Shown here: one piece after another, positions 23,991 to 32,604 of the stretch
Layout of the letters: each line of letters begins with the position of its first letter
Numbering within the stretch: position 1 is the first letter of the stretch
DNA from: Winogradskyella sp. MH6
GTDB lineage: Bacteria; Bacteroidota; Bacteroidia; Flavobacteriales; Flavobacteriaceae
Length of the DNA: 64,000 nucleotides
Assembly: GCF_022810765.1 (NCBI RefSeq)
Contig: NZ_CP094494.1
Coordinates: forward strand, 2,542,001 to 2,606,000
Direction of reading: 5' to 3'
Notes under the pieces: model-generated
What the model saw: the letters and a program-made list of their open reading frames with translations, nothing else
Database searches by the model: none
What the model was told of the DNA's origin: nothing
Made by a program: the position numbers and the translations under genes

Positions 23991-25364
23991 TTACTTTTTC
24001 AACAAATCCGAATAATCCTCTGGTAATTCAGCATCAATATCGCGCAGATATTTTTCTAAAGCTGTCATAGTACTATGACCAGTAATAAGCATTAGTCTAC
24101 TTTTGGCTTCAAAAGGAGATGAGTCCTTAGCCATGGCACGATATAGTCTAGTAATAAATGTATGTCTAAAGCTATACAAACTGTAATTACTGGTAAATCC
24201 TAATTCCTTTTTTACAGTCAAAAAGCGCTTACCAAAATTGTTTCTACGATTAATCTCTGTTGCTTTCCATTGACCGCCAATCTGCTTAGGTGTAAATAAA
24301 AAATCGTCAGGTTGACATTTGGATAAGTCAGGCAATTCGTTAAACAAGATGTCAGGAATGATTTTTGTTTTCAAGACCTTATTTTTAGCTTTGAATCTCA
24401 GGGTCTTATTTTGCATATTAATATCTTTAATCCTTAACCTACAAACTTCTAAAGGTCTTAAAAAGTTGTATGAAATAAATTTAATATAAAGTAAAAGTAT
24501 AGGGTCTTTATCTTCTAAGTATTTAAAAATACGTTCCTGCTCATCATCCGTGTAGGTTTTGTGACGTTTAGGTTTTGAATTTAGAGGTTTAATACTCGTT
24601 ACGAAGTTGTGTTGTATGATTTCATTATCCTCTAAAACTTGAAAAATAGTGCTAAAAACGGTTCTGTAATTGTTTCTGTTTCTTGGCGAAGAGCTTAACT
24701 GTACTTCATTAAGAAACTCTAGGACATGCTTTTTCTCTAAGTGTTCTATATGGGTTACCTTTTTATGGTGCTTTTTTAACCATTTATGAAGAATGTAAAT
24801 ACGTGACCTATAGTCTTCGTAAGAACTCTGGCTAATGACGTTGATCTTTAATTTCAAGGCATAGTTAAACGCTTCTAATAGTTCTATTGACGTAGGTTTA
24901 TTAGGTTCTTTTTCATTTAATTTCGCAGTGGGTTTTGATGTAGGTTTGGGTATTTGCTTTTGTGCTTCTTTCTCTGGAACACTATTTTTTTGTGAGACGT
25001 TTACTGTTTCGTTATTTGTTTTTTGTGTGGAGTTAGTCTTTTGAAGATGCAGTTGCGTGTTATCTTCAAACGGATTATACCCTTGTTTTAAAAATCTTGT
25101 TAGACGTTGTTTATATAGACCTAGTATTCTATAACGATCTGCTTTGGTTTTGAATCTATTGGCATTACCATAGATGTTTTTCATACGCTTCATCTTTCCA
25201 GTTTCTGGATTTCGGTATGAGAAATATACATACCAGCGTTGTTTTAAATCTCCATTAGCATCATAGATTTTTGGGGTTGTAAATTTCCTTCTGTGTTCCA
25301 AATCGTGTTCTAAATCGTGTTCGTTTATAAACTCTAAGGTAACTAAATCATAAATATTATACAT
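23991..25364 (-). CDS. int: Tyrosine recombinase / phage-type integrase
   Basis: The 457-residue protein has a Bacteroidota-type N-terminal region (YVYFSYRNPETGKMKRMKNI) that may bind arm sites, a Lys/Pro/Thr-rich linker (residues about 105-160), a SAM-like core-binding domain and a catalytic domain. The catalytic set is visible: Arg in NFLRPLEVCRLR, YSFRHTF (Arg400, His401), GHS (His430) and Tyr439 in LEKYLRD; the usual His of HxxR is Tyr. A small duplication (DLEHDLEH) lies near residue 18. It lies 3' of tRNA-Met, so the tRNA end is the probable attachment site of the island to its left. Confidence 0.92.
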   Translation of the reverse strand: MYNIYDLVTLEFINEHDLEHDLEHRRKFTTPKIYDANGDLKQRWYVYFSYRNPETGKMKRMKNIYGNANRFKTKADRYRILGLYKQRLTRFLKQGYNPFEDNTQLHLQKTNSTQKTNNETVNVSQKNSVPEKEAQKQIPKPTSKPTAKLNEKEPNKPTSIELLEAFNYALKLKINVISQSSYEDYRSRIYILHKWLKKHHKKVTHIEHLEKKHVLEFLNEVQLSSSPRNRNNYRTVFSTIFQVLEDNEIIQHNFVTSIKPLNSKPKRHKTYTDDEQERIFKYLEDKDPILLLYIKFISYNFLRPLEVCRLRIKDINMQNKTLRFKAKNKVLKTKIIPDILFNELPDLSKCQPDDFLFTPKQIGGQWKATEINRRNNFGKRFLTVKKELGFTSNYSLYSFRHTFITRLYRAMAKDSSPFEAKSRLMLITGHSTMTALEKYLRDIDAELPEDYSDLLKK

Positions 25365-25395
25365 AAAAAAACGGTTTAGAGTGAACTAAACCGTT
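25365..25395 (-). terminator. Terminator of tRNA-Met
   Basis: AACGGTTTAG and CTAAACCGTT form a perfect 10-bp stem with loop AGTGAA, followed on the minus strand by a run of seven Ts. It lies between tRNA-Met and the recombinase start, so the recombinase ATG follows directly after the T run. Confidence 0.85.
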
Positions 25396-25419
25396 GATTT
25401 TGTGTAATTTAAAAATTTG

Positions 25420-25493
25420 TAGCGAGGACGAGATTTGAACTCGTGACCTCTGGGTTATGAATCCAACGCTCTAACCAACTGAGCTACCTCGCC
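25420..25493 (-). tRNA. tRNA-Met (anticodon CAT)
   Basis: The minus strand reads GGCGAGG acceptor arm, D-arm GCTCAGTTGGTTAGAGC, anticodon loop TTCATAA, T-arm with GTTCAAATC and the matching CCTCGCT plus A. It is 74 nt long with no encoded CCA. The anticodon arm contains one A-C pair next to the loop. It looks like an elongator-type tRNA. Its 3' end is the likely integration target. Confidence 0.93.
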
Positions 25494-25506
25494 ATTTTTG
25501 CGGTTG

Positions 25507-25536
25507 CAAATATAAAAACAAAATCTAGTACCACAA
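25507..25536 (-). promoter_or_regulatory. tRNA-Met promoter
   Basis: On the minus strand TTG (25534-25536), a 19-bp spacer and TATATTTG (25507-25514) match the Bacteroidota housekeeping promoter exactly. The tRNA 5' end lies 13 bp downstream. Confidence 0.8.
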
Positions 25537-25622
25537 ACAATACATTCTAAAAAAATATTTTTTCACTAAAGTTTTGAATTGTATCATAATTGCATATATT
25601 GAGCAAATAATTAAATGCTTCT

Positions 25623-26015
25623 ATGGACGATAAAGAAAAATATGAAATGGAGTTTGTGATACAAGCATCCCCTTCTTTAATATATCAATATATATCTACA
25701 CCTTCTGGTCTTTCTGAGTGGTTTGCTGATAATGTAAACTCACGTGGTGAGCTATTTACTTTCATTTGGGATGGCTCTGAAGAACAAGCCAAATTATTGA
25801 CTAAAAAAAGTGGTGAGCGCGTAAAGTTTCGTTGGTTGAGCGATGAAGAAGATGGTGCAAGCTACTATTTTGAAATAAGAATCCAAGTAGATGAAATTAC
25901 CAAAGATGTCTCTCTTATGATTACCGATTATGCTGAAGAAGATGAAATCGATGAAGGTAAAATGCTTTGGGATAATCAGATTTCAAGTCTAAAACAAGTT
26001 TTAGGCTCAAGGTAA
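25623..26015 (+). CDS. START-like (SRPBCC/AHSA1-type) domain protein
   Basis: The 130-residue protein fits a single SRPBCC fold: an N-terminal strand EFVIQASPSLIYQYISTPSG, then LSEWFADNV, a central WDGSEEQAKLLTK region and a long C-terminal helix (LWDNQISSLKQVLG). Such proteins bind hydrophobic ligands; the substrate is not known. This START-like form is conserved in Bacteroidota as a lone gene. It is the first gene to the right of the tRNA and is likely part of the core chromosome. It ends 30 bp before a terminator that overlaps the next promoter. Confidence 0.8.
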   Translation: MDDKEKYEMEFVIQASPSLIYQYISTPSGLSEWFADNVNSRGELFTFIWDGSEEQAKLLTKKSGERVKFRWLSDEEDGASYYFEIRIQVDEITKDVSLMITDYAEEDEIDEGKMLWDNQISSLKQVLGSR

Positions 26016-26037
26016 CCTGTAACTAACTCAACTATTA

Positions 26038-26083
26038 TATCTTTGTCTCGGTTTAATTTAAAAACTAAATCGGGACTTTTTTT
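26038..26083 (+). promoter_or_regulatory. Overlapping promoter and terminator
   Basis: The -7 box TATCTTTG (26038-26045) directly abuts a hairpin, TCTCGGTTTA/TAAATCGGGA (26046-26075, two G-U pairs), followed by CTTTTTTT and the next ATG. The hairpin would stop transcripts from the START-like gene. A transcript begun at this promoter would start inside the left arm and so lack the full stem. Confidence 0.65.
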
Positions 26084-26938
26084 ATGGTAAATTTTAATGG
26101 AAATCTTATAGACGAAACAGACACTTTCTTTACTTCAGAAAATAGAGGTTATAAGTACGGAGATGCACTTTTTGAAACTCTAAAAGTGGTTAATAGTAAA
26201 ATCTTTTTTTGGGAAGACCACTATTTTAGGCTTATGGCATCGATGCGTATTATGCGTATGGATATTCCGATGAACTTTACTATGGAATTTTTAGAAGCTG
26301 AAATCCTAAAAACAATTGAAGCAAACAATCTGCTAAATACTTCTGCAAGAGTACGATTAAATGTCGATAGAGGTGAAGGAGGTAAATATTTACCAGATGA
26401 AACTTCTAAAGTAGCTTTCAATATTATAACTGAAACTTTTGACGAGCCATTTTACACAATTAAAGACGGTCAAACCTATGAAGTTGATTTGTATAAAGAC
26501 TTTTTTATAGCGCCAGGTTTGCTTTCGGGTTTAAAGAACAACAATAAATCTATTCAGGTAATGGGAAGTATTTATGCCAAAGAGAATGATTTAGAAAATT
26601 GTTTGGTTCTCAATACCAACAAATCTGTAATAGAGGCTTTAAACGGAAATTTATTTTTAGTAAAAGGCGATAAAATTAAAACTCCACCACTAGAAGATGG
26701 GTGTTTAAAAGGTGTAATGCGTAAGCAAGTTTTAGAGATTTTGTCTAAAGATGTTAACTTATATACCGAAGAAACTTCGATAAGTCCTTTTGAACTTCAA
26801 AAAGCAGATGAGTTATTCATTACTAACGTTGTTAAAGGTATAGTGCCAATAACAAAGTATCGTAAAAAGACTTATGGCAACGATTTTGCAAAAAAACTTG
26901 TTGATAAATTGAATACAAAAATAAGGTTGGGTGCTTAA
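26084..26938 (+). CDS. Class IV aminotransferase (aminodeoxychorismate lyase/BCAT-like)
   Basis: The 284-residue PLP enzyme has the class IV pattern: NRGYKYGDALFETLKV near residue 20, ARVRLNVDRGEGG near 85-95, and SGLKNNNKSIQVMGSIYAKE, whose first Lys fits the PLP-binding position; LEDGCLKGVMRKQVLE follows. It could cleave aminodeoxychorismate (folate path) or transaminate amino acids; the sequence alone does not settle which. The ATG follows a T run directly, without a Shine-Dalgarno sequence, which is common in Bacteroidota. Its stop overlaps the convergent YqgE gene by 4 bp. Confidence 0.85.
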   Translation: MVNFNGNLIDETDTFFTSENRGYKYGDALFETLKVVNSKIFFWEDHYFRLMASMRIMRMDIPMNFTMEFLEAEILKTIEANNLLNTSARVRLNVDRGEGGKYLPDETSKVAFNIITETFDEPFYTIKDGQTYEVDLYKDFFIAPGLLSGLKNNNKSIQVMGSIYAKENDLENCLVLNTNKSVIEALNGNLFLVKGDKIKTPPLEDGCLKGVMRKQVLEILSKDVNLYTEETSISPFELQKADELFITNVVKGIVPITKYRKKTYGNDFAKKLVDKLNTKIRLGA

Positions 26939-27489
26939 TTATAGCTTGGATTTTCTGGTGCATTAGACCATATTTTGTATTCACCACCAAGCTCTAGCAT
27001 TTTTTCGCGCCAAAAAGAATTACACGATTTAGCAATAATCTCATTGTTGTAGATGTTTTCGGATACAAGCCAAGCGTTAGATTCTAGCTCGTTATCTAGT
27101 TGTTGCTCTGCCCAACCAGAATAACCTAAAAAGAATCTAATATCATTTTTAGTAATTTTCTTATTATTTATAAGGTCTAATACTACGTTAAAATCACCTC
27201 CCCAAAAAATACCATTAGAGATTTCTATACTATCAGGAATTAACTCTGGTGATTTATGAATAAAATATAAGTTATCCTGTTCTACAGGACCACCATTATA
27301 AACCGTAAAGTCGGAGTCTGTGCCTTCTATGAGATCTTTTAAGTTATATTCTAGAGGTTTGTTTAGAATGAACCCAACAGAACCCAGAGCATTATGATCT
27401 GCCAAAAGAATCACTGCTCGGTTAAAAGAAATATCACCGATTATGGATGGTTCTGCAATTAATAAGTTGCCTTTTTCGGGTTTAATCAT
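26935..27489 (-). CDS. YqgE/AlgH family protein (UPF0301)
   Basis: The 184-residue protein shows the family pattern: GNLLIAEPSIIGDISFNRAV at the start, LGSVGFILNKPLE, YNGGPVEQDNLYFIH, then RFFLGYSGWAEQQLDNEL. AlgH/YqgE proteins form a compact alpha/beta fold of unsettled biochemical role. The start is set at the ATG at 27489, where family similarity begins; the frame is open 22 codons further upstream but that part is not conserved. Convergent overlap with the aminotransferase is 4 bp. Confidence 0.88.
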   Translation of the reverse strand: MIKPEKGNLLIAEPSIIGDISFNRAVILLADHNALGSVGFILNKPLEYNLKDLIEGTDSDFTVYNGGPVEQDNLYFIHKSPELIPDSIEISNGIFWGGDFNVVLDLINNKKITKNDIRFFLGYSGWAEQQLDNELESNAWLVSENIYNNEIIAKSCNSFWREKMLELGGEYKIWSNAPENPSYN

Positions 27490-27565
27490 CTTAAAAATCC
27501 TCTTAATCTCAACTAAATCTAGAATATTTTTGCCACTTAAACAACTTAAAGGCATTAAAATTAGG

Positions 27566-27597
27566 GCAAAAATAAAGCCTGCTCATTGAGCAGGCTT
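27566..27597 (-). terminator. Terminator of the HU gene
   Basis: AAGCCTGCTCA and TGAGCAGGCTT form an 11-bp stem (27575-27597) followed on the minus strand by TATTTTTG. It lies 23 bp after the HU stop. Confidence 0.8.
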
Positions 27598-27619
27598 AAT
27601 ATTTTAAGAAAAAAATGTC

Positions 27620-27892
27620 TTAGTTTACAGCGTTACTTAAGTCAGAACCTGCCTTAAACTTCACTACATTTTTAGCTTTAATCTTGATAGTTTTACCAGT
27701 TTGAGGGTTTCTTCCGTCTCTAGCAGCTCTTCTAGAAACTGACCAAGATCCAAATCCTACTAAAGAAACTCTGTTTCCTTTTTGTAAAGATCCTTCGATA
27801 TCAATTAATAAAGAATCTAATGCTTTTTTTGCAGCTGCTTTAGTAATTCCAGCATTCTCTGCCATACCATTGATTAAATCTGTTTTGTTCAT
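27620..27892 (-). CDS. hup: HU-family histone-like DNA-binding protein
   Basis: This is a 90-residue HU protein with the typical start MNKTDLINGMAENAGITKAAAKKALDS shortened here to its recognisable core, the body VSLVGFGSWSVSRRAARDGR and the DNA-intercalating arm NPQTGKTIKIKAKNVVKFKAG. It bends and compacts DNA as a dimer and may serve as host factor for the neighbouring recombinase. It is expressed as a single gene with its own perfect-consensus promoter and terminator. Confidence 0.95.
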   Translation of the reverse strand: MNKTDLINGMAENAGITKAAAKKALDSLLIDIEGSLQKGNRVSLVGFGSWSVSRRAARDGRNPQTGKTIKIKAKNVVKFKAGSDLSNAVN

Positions 27893-27956
27893 AAATTTTA
27901 AATTTAAATTGTTAAATATTCAGTTTTTAAAAAATTGATTTTTAAAAATCCGTACA

Positions 27957-27986
27957 CAAATTTATCAGTAATATTAAGCCACGCAA
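27957..27986 (-). promoter_or_regulatory. HU gene promoter
   Basis: The minus strand reads TTG (27984-27986), 19 bp, TAAATTTG (27957-27964), a full match to the Bacteroidota consensus, about 65 bp upstream of the HU ATG. The leader is A/T-rich. Confidence 0.75.
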
Positions 27987-28089
27987 GTAATAGCAAGGGA
28001 AATCGGCGATTTTGTTAATAAATCATGCTATTTGTTAATAAAGCACTGCATTTTATCGGATTTTTCACTATCTCAATGATAACAAGGCT

Positions 28090-29049
28090 TTACAGAAGTT
28101 TGGCGTTTTTATAAAATTCAAAACCGTTTAAAAGAGATTTCGTGTCCATTTTTCGCTTTCCAGGTAGCTGCATTTCTTTCACTTTTATGTAACCTCCTTG
28201 GCATGAAACTTTTAGTTCAGTCTTGTCTGAAAAAATTAATCCAGCGTCATAATTATGCGTTTCATATTCTTTTTCTACGTCATAAAGTTTAATGGATAAT
28301 AGTTCATCTTCATTGTTATCCAGAAAACACCAAGCTGTTGGAAAAGGATTTAAGCCTCTTATCTTATTATATATGGTATCTAAATCTTCTGTCCAGTCTA
28401 CTTTACAATTATCACGATTAAGTTTGTAAGCTGTTTTTAGATCGCCTGATTTTGGCTGAATAACAGTAGTTACATCTCCTTTTTCAATAAGTTGTACTGT
28501 TTTCACGACAAGCTCACTTCCTATAGCCATTAGCTCATCGTGTAGTTCTCCTACTGTAGTACGTTCATTAATGTCGGTTTCTTCGCTTAGGATTATAGCT
28601 CCTGTGTCAATTTTTTCGTCTATAAAAAATGTGGTGACTCCGGTTTTCTTCTCACCATTTATAATTGCCCAATGTATTGGTGCGGCACCTCTGTATTGTG
28701 GTAAAAGTGAAGCGTGTAAGTTAAATGTGCCAAAATCAGGCATTTGCCAAACAACTTTAGGCAACATTCTAAAGGCTACAATAATTTGTAGGTTGGCATT
28801 GAGAGCCTTTAACTCTTCAATAAAAGATTCAGCTTTGAGGTTTGTAGGTTGAAGAATATTCAGGTTATGTTTTAATGCAAATTCTTTTACTGCAGATGCC
28901 TTTAATTTCTGACCACGACCCGCCTTACGATCTGGAGCAGTTATTACTCCAACAACATTATAATTATTATCTAATAATGCTTTTAAGGTTGCAACAGCAA
29001 AATCTGGTGTGCCCATAAAAACAATTCGTAAATCGCGTTTTTGTGTCAT
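28090..29049 (-). CDS. fmt: Methionyl-tRNA formyltransferase
   Basis: The 319-residue protein has the formyltransferase core (RIVFMGTPDFAVATLKALL at the N-terminus, LHASLLPQYRGAAPIHWAII with the catalytic Asn-His-Asp environment near residues 105-145, and GVTTFFIDEKIDTGAII) and the C-terminal OB-like domain (NPFPTAWCFL). It formylates Met-tRNAfMet for initiation. The start overlaps the recQ stop (ATGA), so the two are one operon. Length is normal. Confidence 0.95.
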   Translation of the reverse strand: MTQKRDLRIVFMGTPDFAVATLKALLDNNYNVVGVITAPDRKAGRGQKLKASAVKEFALKHNLNILQPTNLKAESFIEELKALNANLQIIVAFRMLPKVVWQMPDFGTFNLHASLLPQYRGAAPIHWAIINGEKKTGVTTFFIDEKIDTGAIILSEETDINERTTVGELHDELMAIGSELVVKTVQLIEKGDVTTVIQPKSGDLKTAYKLNRDNCKVDWTEDLDTIYNKIRGLNPFPTAWCFLDNNEDELLSIKLYDVEKEYETHNYDAGLIFSDKTELKVSCQGGYIKVKEMQLPGKRKMDTKSLLNGFEFYKNAKLL

Positions 29050-30938
29050 AGTATTTTGTAGGTGTTTGAGTCTGTAATTTTAATTTTTTTAGTTTCAATA
29101 AGTAGTTTAAGAGATTCTATTAATTCGCTCTCAGTACAATTAATTGCGAATAATAATTGACGCGAAGATAAATCTTCCTGTTCTAAGACCTTTAGTATTT
29201 GTTCTCTAAGGCTTGAAGAATTGTTTTTAGTTTTTGTTTTACTTTGTACGCAAACGGAACATATACCACAATTATCCTTAGATTTTTCACCAAAGTATTT
29301 TAACAACTGTATGTTTTTACAAGTCCTATCATTGTTTACGTAATTGATGACTGCTTCAACCTGTTGATGTTTCAATTGATGTTGTTGCTGTATGGTTTTA
29401 ATTATAGGATTTATAGTGATTTCATCTTCTCTTGGCTTTAAAAAAGTGATTTCAGAATCTGTATTTGCCATTTCAAGGCTTATAATTTCATCTTTTTCTA
29501 ATAGTTGTAATTGTTGAATCACCTTTTTTTCAGGTAAGTCAGTTTTATCAATAACCAAGTTGAGATTCACTTTGGTGTCGTAATCAAAGATACCTCCATA
29601 AGTTCTTAGCAGTACTTTAACTAGTGTGTTTAATTCTAAATGACGCTCTAAATACTGAAATAATGTATTGTTAGTAATTAAAAATTGAATTTTAGTTCTA
29701 AAGTTAAAATGCTGCGTTAGGGCTATAATTGAGTTACGATCTAAAGCTGTAAGCGTATTATATGTAATACTAGGATTGAGTTTGTAGGTAGCACAAAATT
29801 TTTTAAAATCGAATTGATAGGTACTGTTTTCACCTTCTCCGTAAGCAATTTGAAAATAATTGCATAGCTTTTTGTATATGTTTTTTACATAGTCCGAAGA
29901 TGGTAAAGTACTTAAAAATTGATTTTTTAAATGCTCCTCATCAATGTTCTGTTTTAATATTATGGCATTTGCTGATTTTCCGTCTCTTCCTGCTCTTCCT
30001 GCTTCTTGATAATAACTTTCTAAACTTTCGGGTAAATTAAAATGTATAACGTTTTTTACGTTAGGCTTATCAATTCCCATACCAAAAGCTGTAGTTGCTA
30101 CCATGATAAGCTTCTGCTCACTAAGCCATAGTTGAAGTCGTTCGTTTTTTTCTTTATTAGTAATGCCACCATGATAAAAGGTTGTTGAAAAGCCTTGTGC
30201 TTCCAAATAATTGCTAATATCTTTTGTGGCTCTTCGGTTTCTAACATAGATGATAGAGCTTCCTTGATTTTTATTTAAAGTATGTTTTATTTGAAATAAT
30301 TTATCTTCAGTTTGAACTACCTGATAAGCAATATTACTTCTCGTAAAAGAGGCTTTAAAGATTTTTGGAGCAACAAAATCTAAATTGGTAACAATATCGT
30401 CTATAATACTGTATTTGGCCGATGCGGTTAACGCTATACAGTTCACTTGTGGGTGAAGTTGCCTTAAAATTGAAATATTCTTATAAGCTGGTCTAAAATC
30501 GTTTCCCCATTGACTAATACAATGTGCTTCGTCAACCGCTATCAAATTTACTTGCATAAGTTGCAAACGCTCTTGAACTAAAGGTTGCTGTAACCGTTCG
30601 GGAGAAAGATATAAGAACTTATAATTGCCATAGATACAGTTGTCTAGCTGAGTGTCTAAATCTTTGTAAGACATGCCAGAAGTTAATGCAATGGCTTTAA
30701 TGCCTTTTTGTTTTAGCGTATTAACCTGATCTTTCATTAAGGCAATAAGTGGAGAAACCACAATGCAAATGCCTTCTTTCATCAGTGCAGGAACTTGAAA
30801 ACAAATTGATTTTCCTCCACCAGTTGGTAGCAAAGCAAAGGTGTCTTCATTTGCTAATACAGAATTGATAATGTCTTCCTGTAATGGTCTAAACGAAGTA
30901 TAATTCCAGTGTCGCTCTAAAACTTCAATAGGATGCAT
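29046..30938 (-). CDS. recQ: RecQ-type DNA helicase
   Basis: The 630-residue SF2 helicase shows the RecQ motifs: FRPLQEDIINSVL, Walker A LLPTGGGKSICFQVP, DEAHCISQWGNDFRP, ATTAFGMGIDKPNVK and the motif VI QEAGRAGRDG. The C-terminal zinc module is present (Cys in NDRTCKN, then CGICSVC) and a winged-helix-like end follows; no HRDC domain is seen. This matches the shorter RecQ of Bacteroidota. It overlaps the upstream NTPase stop by 1 bp and the fmt start by 4 bp. Confidence 0.93.
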   Translation of the reverse strand: MHPIEVLERHWNYTSFRPLQEDIINSVLANEDTFALLPTGGGKSICFQVPALMKEGICIVVSPLIALMKDQVNTLKQKGIKAIALTSGMSYKDLDTQLDNCIYGNYKFLYLSPERLQQPLVQERLQLMQVNLIAVDEAHCISQWGNDFRPAYKNISILRQLHPQVNCIALTASAKYSIIDDIVTNLDFVAPKIFKASFTRSNIAYQVVQTEDKLFQIKHTLNKNQGSSIIYVRNRRATKDISNYLEAQGFSTTFYHGGITNKEKNERLQLWLSEQKLIMVATTAFGMGIDKPNVKNVIHFNLPESLESYYQEAGRAGRDGKSANAIILKQNIDEEHLKNQFLSTLPSSDYVKNIYKKLCNYFQIAYGEGENSTYQFDFKKFCATYKLNPSITYNTLTALDRNSIIALTQHFNFRTKIQFLITNNTLFQYLERHLELNTLVKVLLRTYGGIFDYDTKVNLNLVIDKTDLPEKKVIQQLQLLEKDEIISLEMANTDSEITFLKPREDEITINPIIKTIQQQHQLKHQQVEAVINYVNNDRTCKNIQLLKYFGEKSKDNCGICSVCVQSKTKTKNNSSSLREQILKVLEQEDLSSRQLLFAINCTESELIESLKLLIETKKIKITDSNTYKIL

Positions 30939-31528
30939 TACTGCAAATTTAAGACCTCTAAAATAAAATCGGTCCTTTTTTCTATAGTTTCAAAAGGCAC
31001 ATCGATTAATTGATAGCCAAATTTCATATAAGTTTTTAAAAGATGATGATGTATTTCTATAGCTTGTTCAAAATTTTCATAGCGCTCGCTATCACTAGTA
31101 AAAATTTCTTGCCAAGGCGCTAACACAAAAACATAATCATAACTGTTGTTTTGTGAGGCATCACTAAAATATTGCGGATATTTGTCACCTATGTAATCCA
31201 TATAAGCCAAAATGTCTGGTATTCCTCTGTCTAAAAAAACAGCGCTTATGGTTTCTTTAGAAGCATCATTATATTGCTTTAATCGTCCTTCTAAAAGCTT
31301 TTCGCTAAAAAGAAGAGGCTCAGTTAAAAATAACTGTTCTATACCATCTTTTCTGGCTTGTAGCGTAACTTCTCTTGATATTTCATCGTAACATAAGAAA
31401 CCTCGACTTTTTAAACTATTAATGATAGAAGACTTTCCGGTACCAGGACCACCTGTAATAACAATTTTCTTAGGACTCAAATTGGCAGTATTTTTGCAGT
31501 AAAAATCGTGATAAAATATTAAAACCAA
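30938..31528 (-). CDS. AAA_28-type P-loop NTPase/kinase
   Basis: The 196-residue protein has a P-loop ITGGPGTGKSSIINSL near residues 23-38, a Walker B-like stretch VFLDRGIPDILAYMDY and a late Arg/Lys lid region. This is the AAA_28 pattern found in NadR-kinase-like and Ttd14-like proteins. It probably phosphorylates a small molecule, but the substrate is not clear. The N-terminal 15 residues (MVLIFYHDFYCKNTA) are not conserved-looking, so translation may start later, at the TTG before SPKKIVI. It is first in the operon with recQ and fmt. Confidence 0.75.
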   Translation of the reverse strand: MVLIFYHDFYCKNTANLSPKKIVITGGPGTGKSSIINSLKSRGFLCYDEISREVTLQARKDGIEQLFLTEPLLFSEKLLEGRLKQYNDASKETISAVFLDRGIPDILAYMDYIGDKYPQYFSDASQNNSYDYVFVLAPWQEIFTSDSERYENFEQAIEIHHHLLKTYMKFGYQLIDVPFETIEKRTDFILEVLNLQ

Positions 31529-31545
31529 AAATGTAAAGTAAGATG

Positions 31546-31553
31546 TATCTTTG
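31546..31553 (+). promoter_or_regulatory. -7 box of the DUF493 gene
   Basis: TATCTTTG lies 12 bp before the ATG at 31566, which implies a leader of only a few nucleotides. No clear TTG -33 box is seen. Confidence 0.55.
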
Positions 31554-31565
31554 CATTAATAAAAA

Positions 31566-31865
31566 ATGATAATGGACGAGAATAAAAAATCGGAAGAGTT
31601 TTACAAAAAGCTAAAATCTCAATTACAGGATACTGCGCTTTGGCCAACAGAATATTTATATAAGTTTATAGTGCCTTCTGAGCCTTCAAAAATAGAAGAA
31701 ATAAAAGCATTGTTCAACCATTTAGGAGCTGTAATAAATACAAGGCCATCAAAAAATGGTAAATATACAAGTGTTTCTGTAAATGTTAGAATGAAAAATC
31801 CTGATGAAGTAATAGCTAAGTACAAGGAAGTAGGCGAAAAGGTAGAGGGTGTAATTTCCCTTTAA
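31566..31865 (+). CDS. DUF493 (YbeD-like) protein
   Basis: The 99-residue protein carries the DUF493/YbeD fold (ACT-like): EYLYKFIVPSEPSKIEEIKA, RPSKNGKYTSVSVNVRMKNP and a final EVGEKVEGVISL. E. coli YbeD has been linked to the lipoate pathway, but the Bacteroidota form is uncharacterised. Two starts (31566 and 31572) are possible. It is divergent from the NTPase-recQ-fmt operon, with a 37-bp gap that holds its promoter. Confidence 0.85.
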   Translation: MIMDENKKSEEFYKKLKSQLQDTALWPTEYLYKFIVPSEPSKIEEIKALFNHLGAVINTRPSKNGKYTSVSVNVRMKNPDEVIAKYKEVGEKVEGVISL

Positions 31866-31953
31866 AATTTCTTCTAGGCTTACTATTTTTTTGTACTTTG
31901 CGACAAAACCTAGAAACTTCGGGTTTATATAATTTACTACACATTTTTATATT

Positions 31954-32598
31954 TTGATTGACAATTTAGAATACAATACAGAGCGCGAACATTTAATAAT
32001 ACCAGAGTATGGTCGTCATTTGCAAAAAATGATTAATTATGCTAAAACTCGCGAGACTAAAGAAGAACGAAATAAATTAGCAAAAGCTATAATTTCTGTG
32101 ATGGGAAATCTGCAACCTCATTTAAGAGATGTGCCAGATTTTCAGCATAAATTATGGGATCAGTTGTTTATTATGTCTGATTTTGAATTGGATGCAGATT
32201 CTCCTTATCCAAAACCATCTCGTGAAGAGCTAAGCGCAGGTCCAGATCCTCTAAAATACCCTCAGAGTCATCCAAAATATCGTTTTTATGGAAACAATAT
32301 AAAAACAATGATTGATGTTGCTTGTACTTGGGAAGAAGGAGACATGAAAGAAGCATTGATTTACACTATAGCAAATCACATGAAAAAATGCTACCTCAAT
32401 TGGAACAAGGATAGTGTGGAAGACAATGTTATTTTTGATCATTTGTTTGAATTGTCTAATGGTAAAATCAACCTAAAGAATAGCGAAGAAGATCTTAGTG
32501 ATTCTTCTAGCTTAATGCGTGCTAAATCTAAGTATGGCAATAAGAGCAACTCTAAAAAGTCCAAAAAGAAATATTCTAATAACAGAAAACGTTACTAA
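31954..32598 (+). CDS. DUF4290 family protein
   Basis: This is a 214-residue protein beginning at TTG 31954. The N-terminus reads NLEYNTEREHLIIPEYGRHL, followed by MGNLQPHLRDVPDFQHKLWD and FIMSDFELDADSPYP, the hallmark of DUF4290, a Bacteroidota-only family. The last 40 residues are Ser/Lys/Asn-rich and disordered. No ATG in frame precedes the conserved text, so TTG is preferred. It lies 6 bp before murA, a linkage that suggests a role in cell-envelope growth (inference). Confidence 0.88.
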   Translation: MIDNLEYNTEREHLIIPEYGRHLQKMINYAKTRETKEERNKLAKAIISVMGNLQPHLRDVPDFQHKLWDQLFIMSDFELDADSPYPKPSREELSAGPDPLKYPQSHPKYRFYGNNIKTMIDVACTWEEGDMKEALIYTIANHMKKCYLNWNKDSVEDNVIFDHLFELSNGKINLKNSEEDLSDSSSLMRAKSKYGNKSNSKKSKKKYSNNRKRY

Positions 32599-32604
32599 TA
32601 ACGA

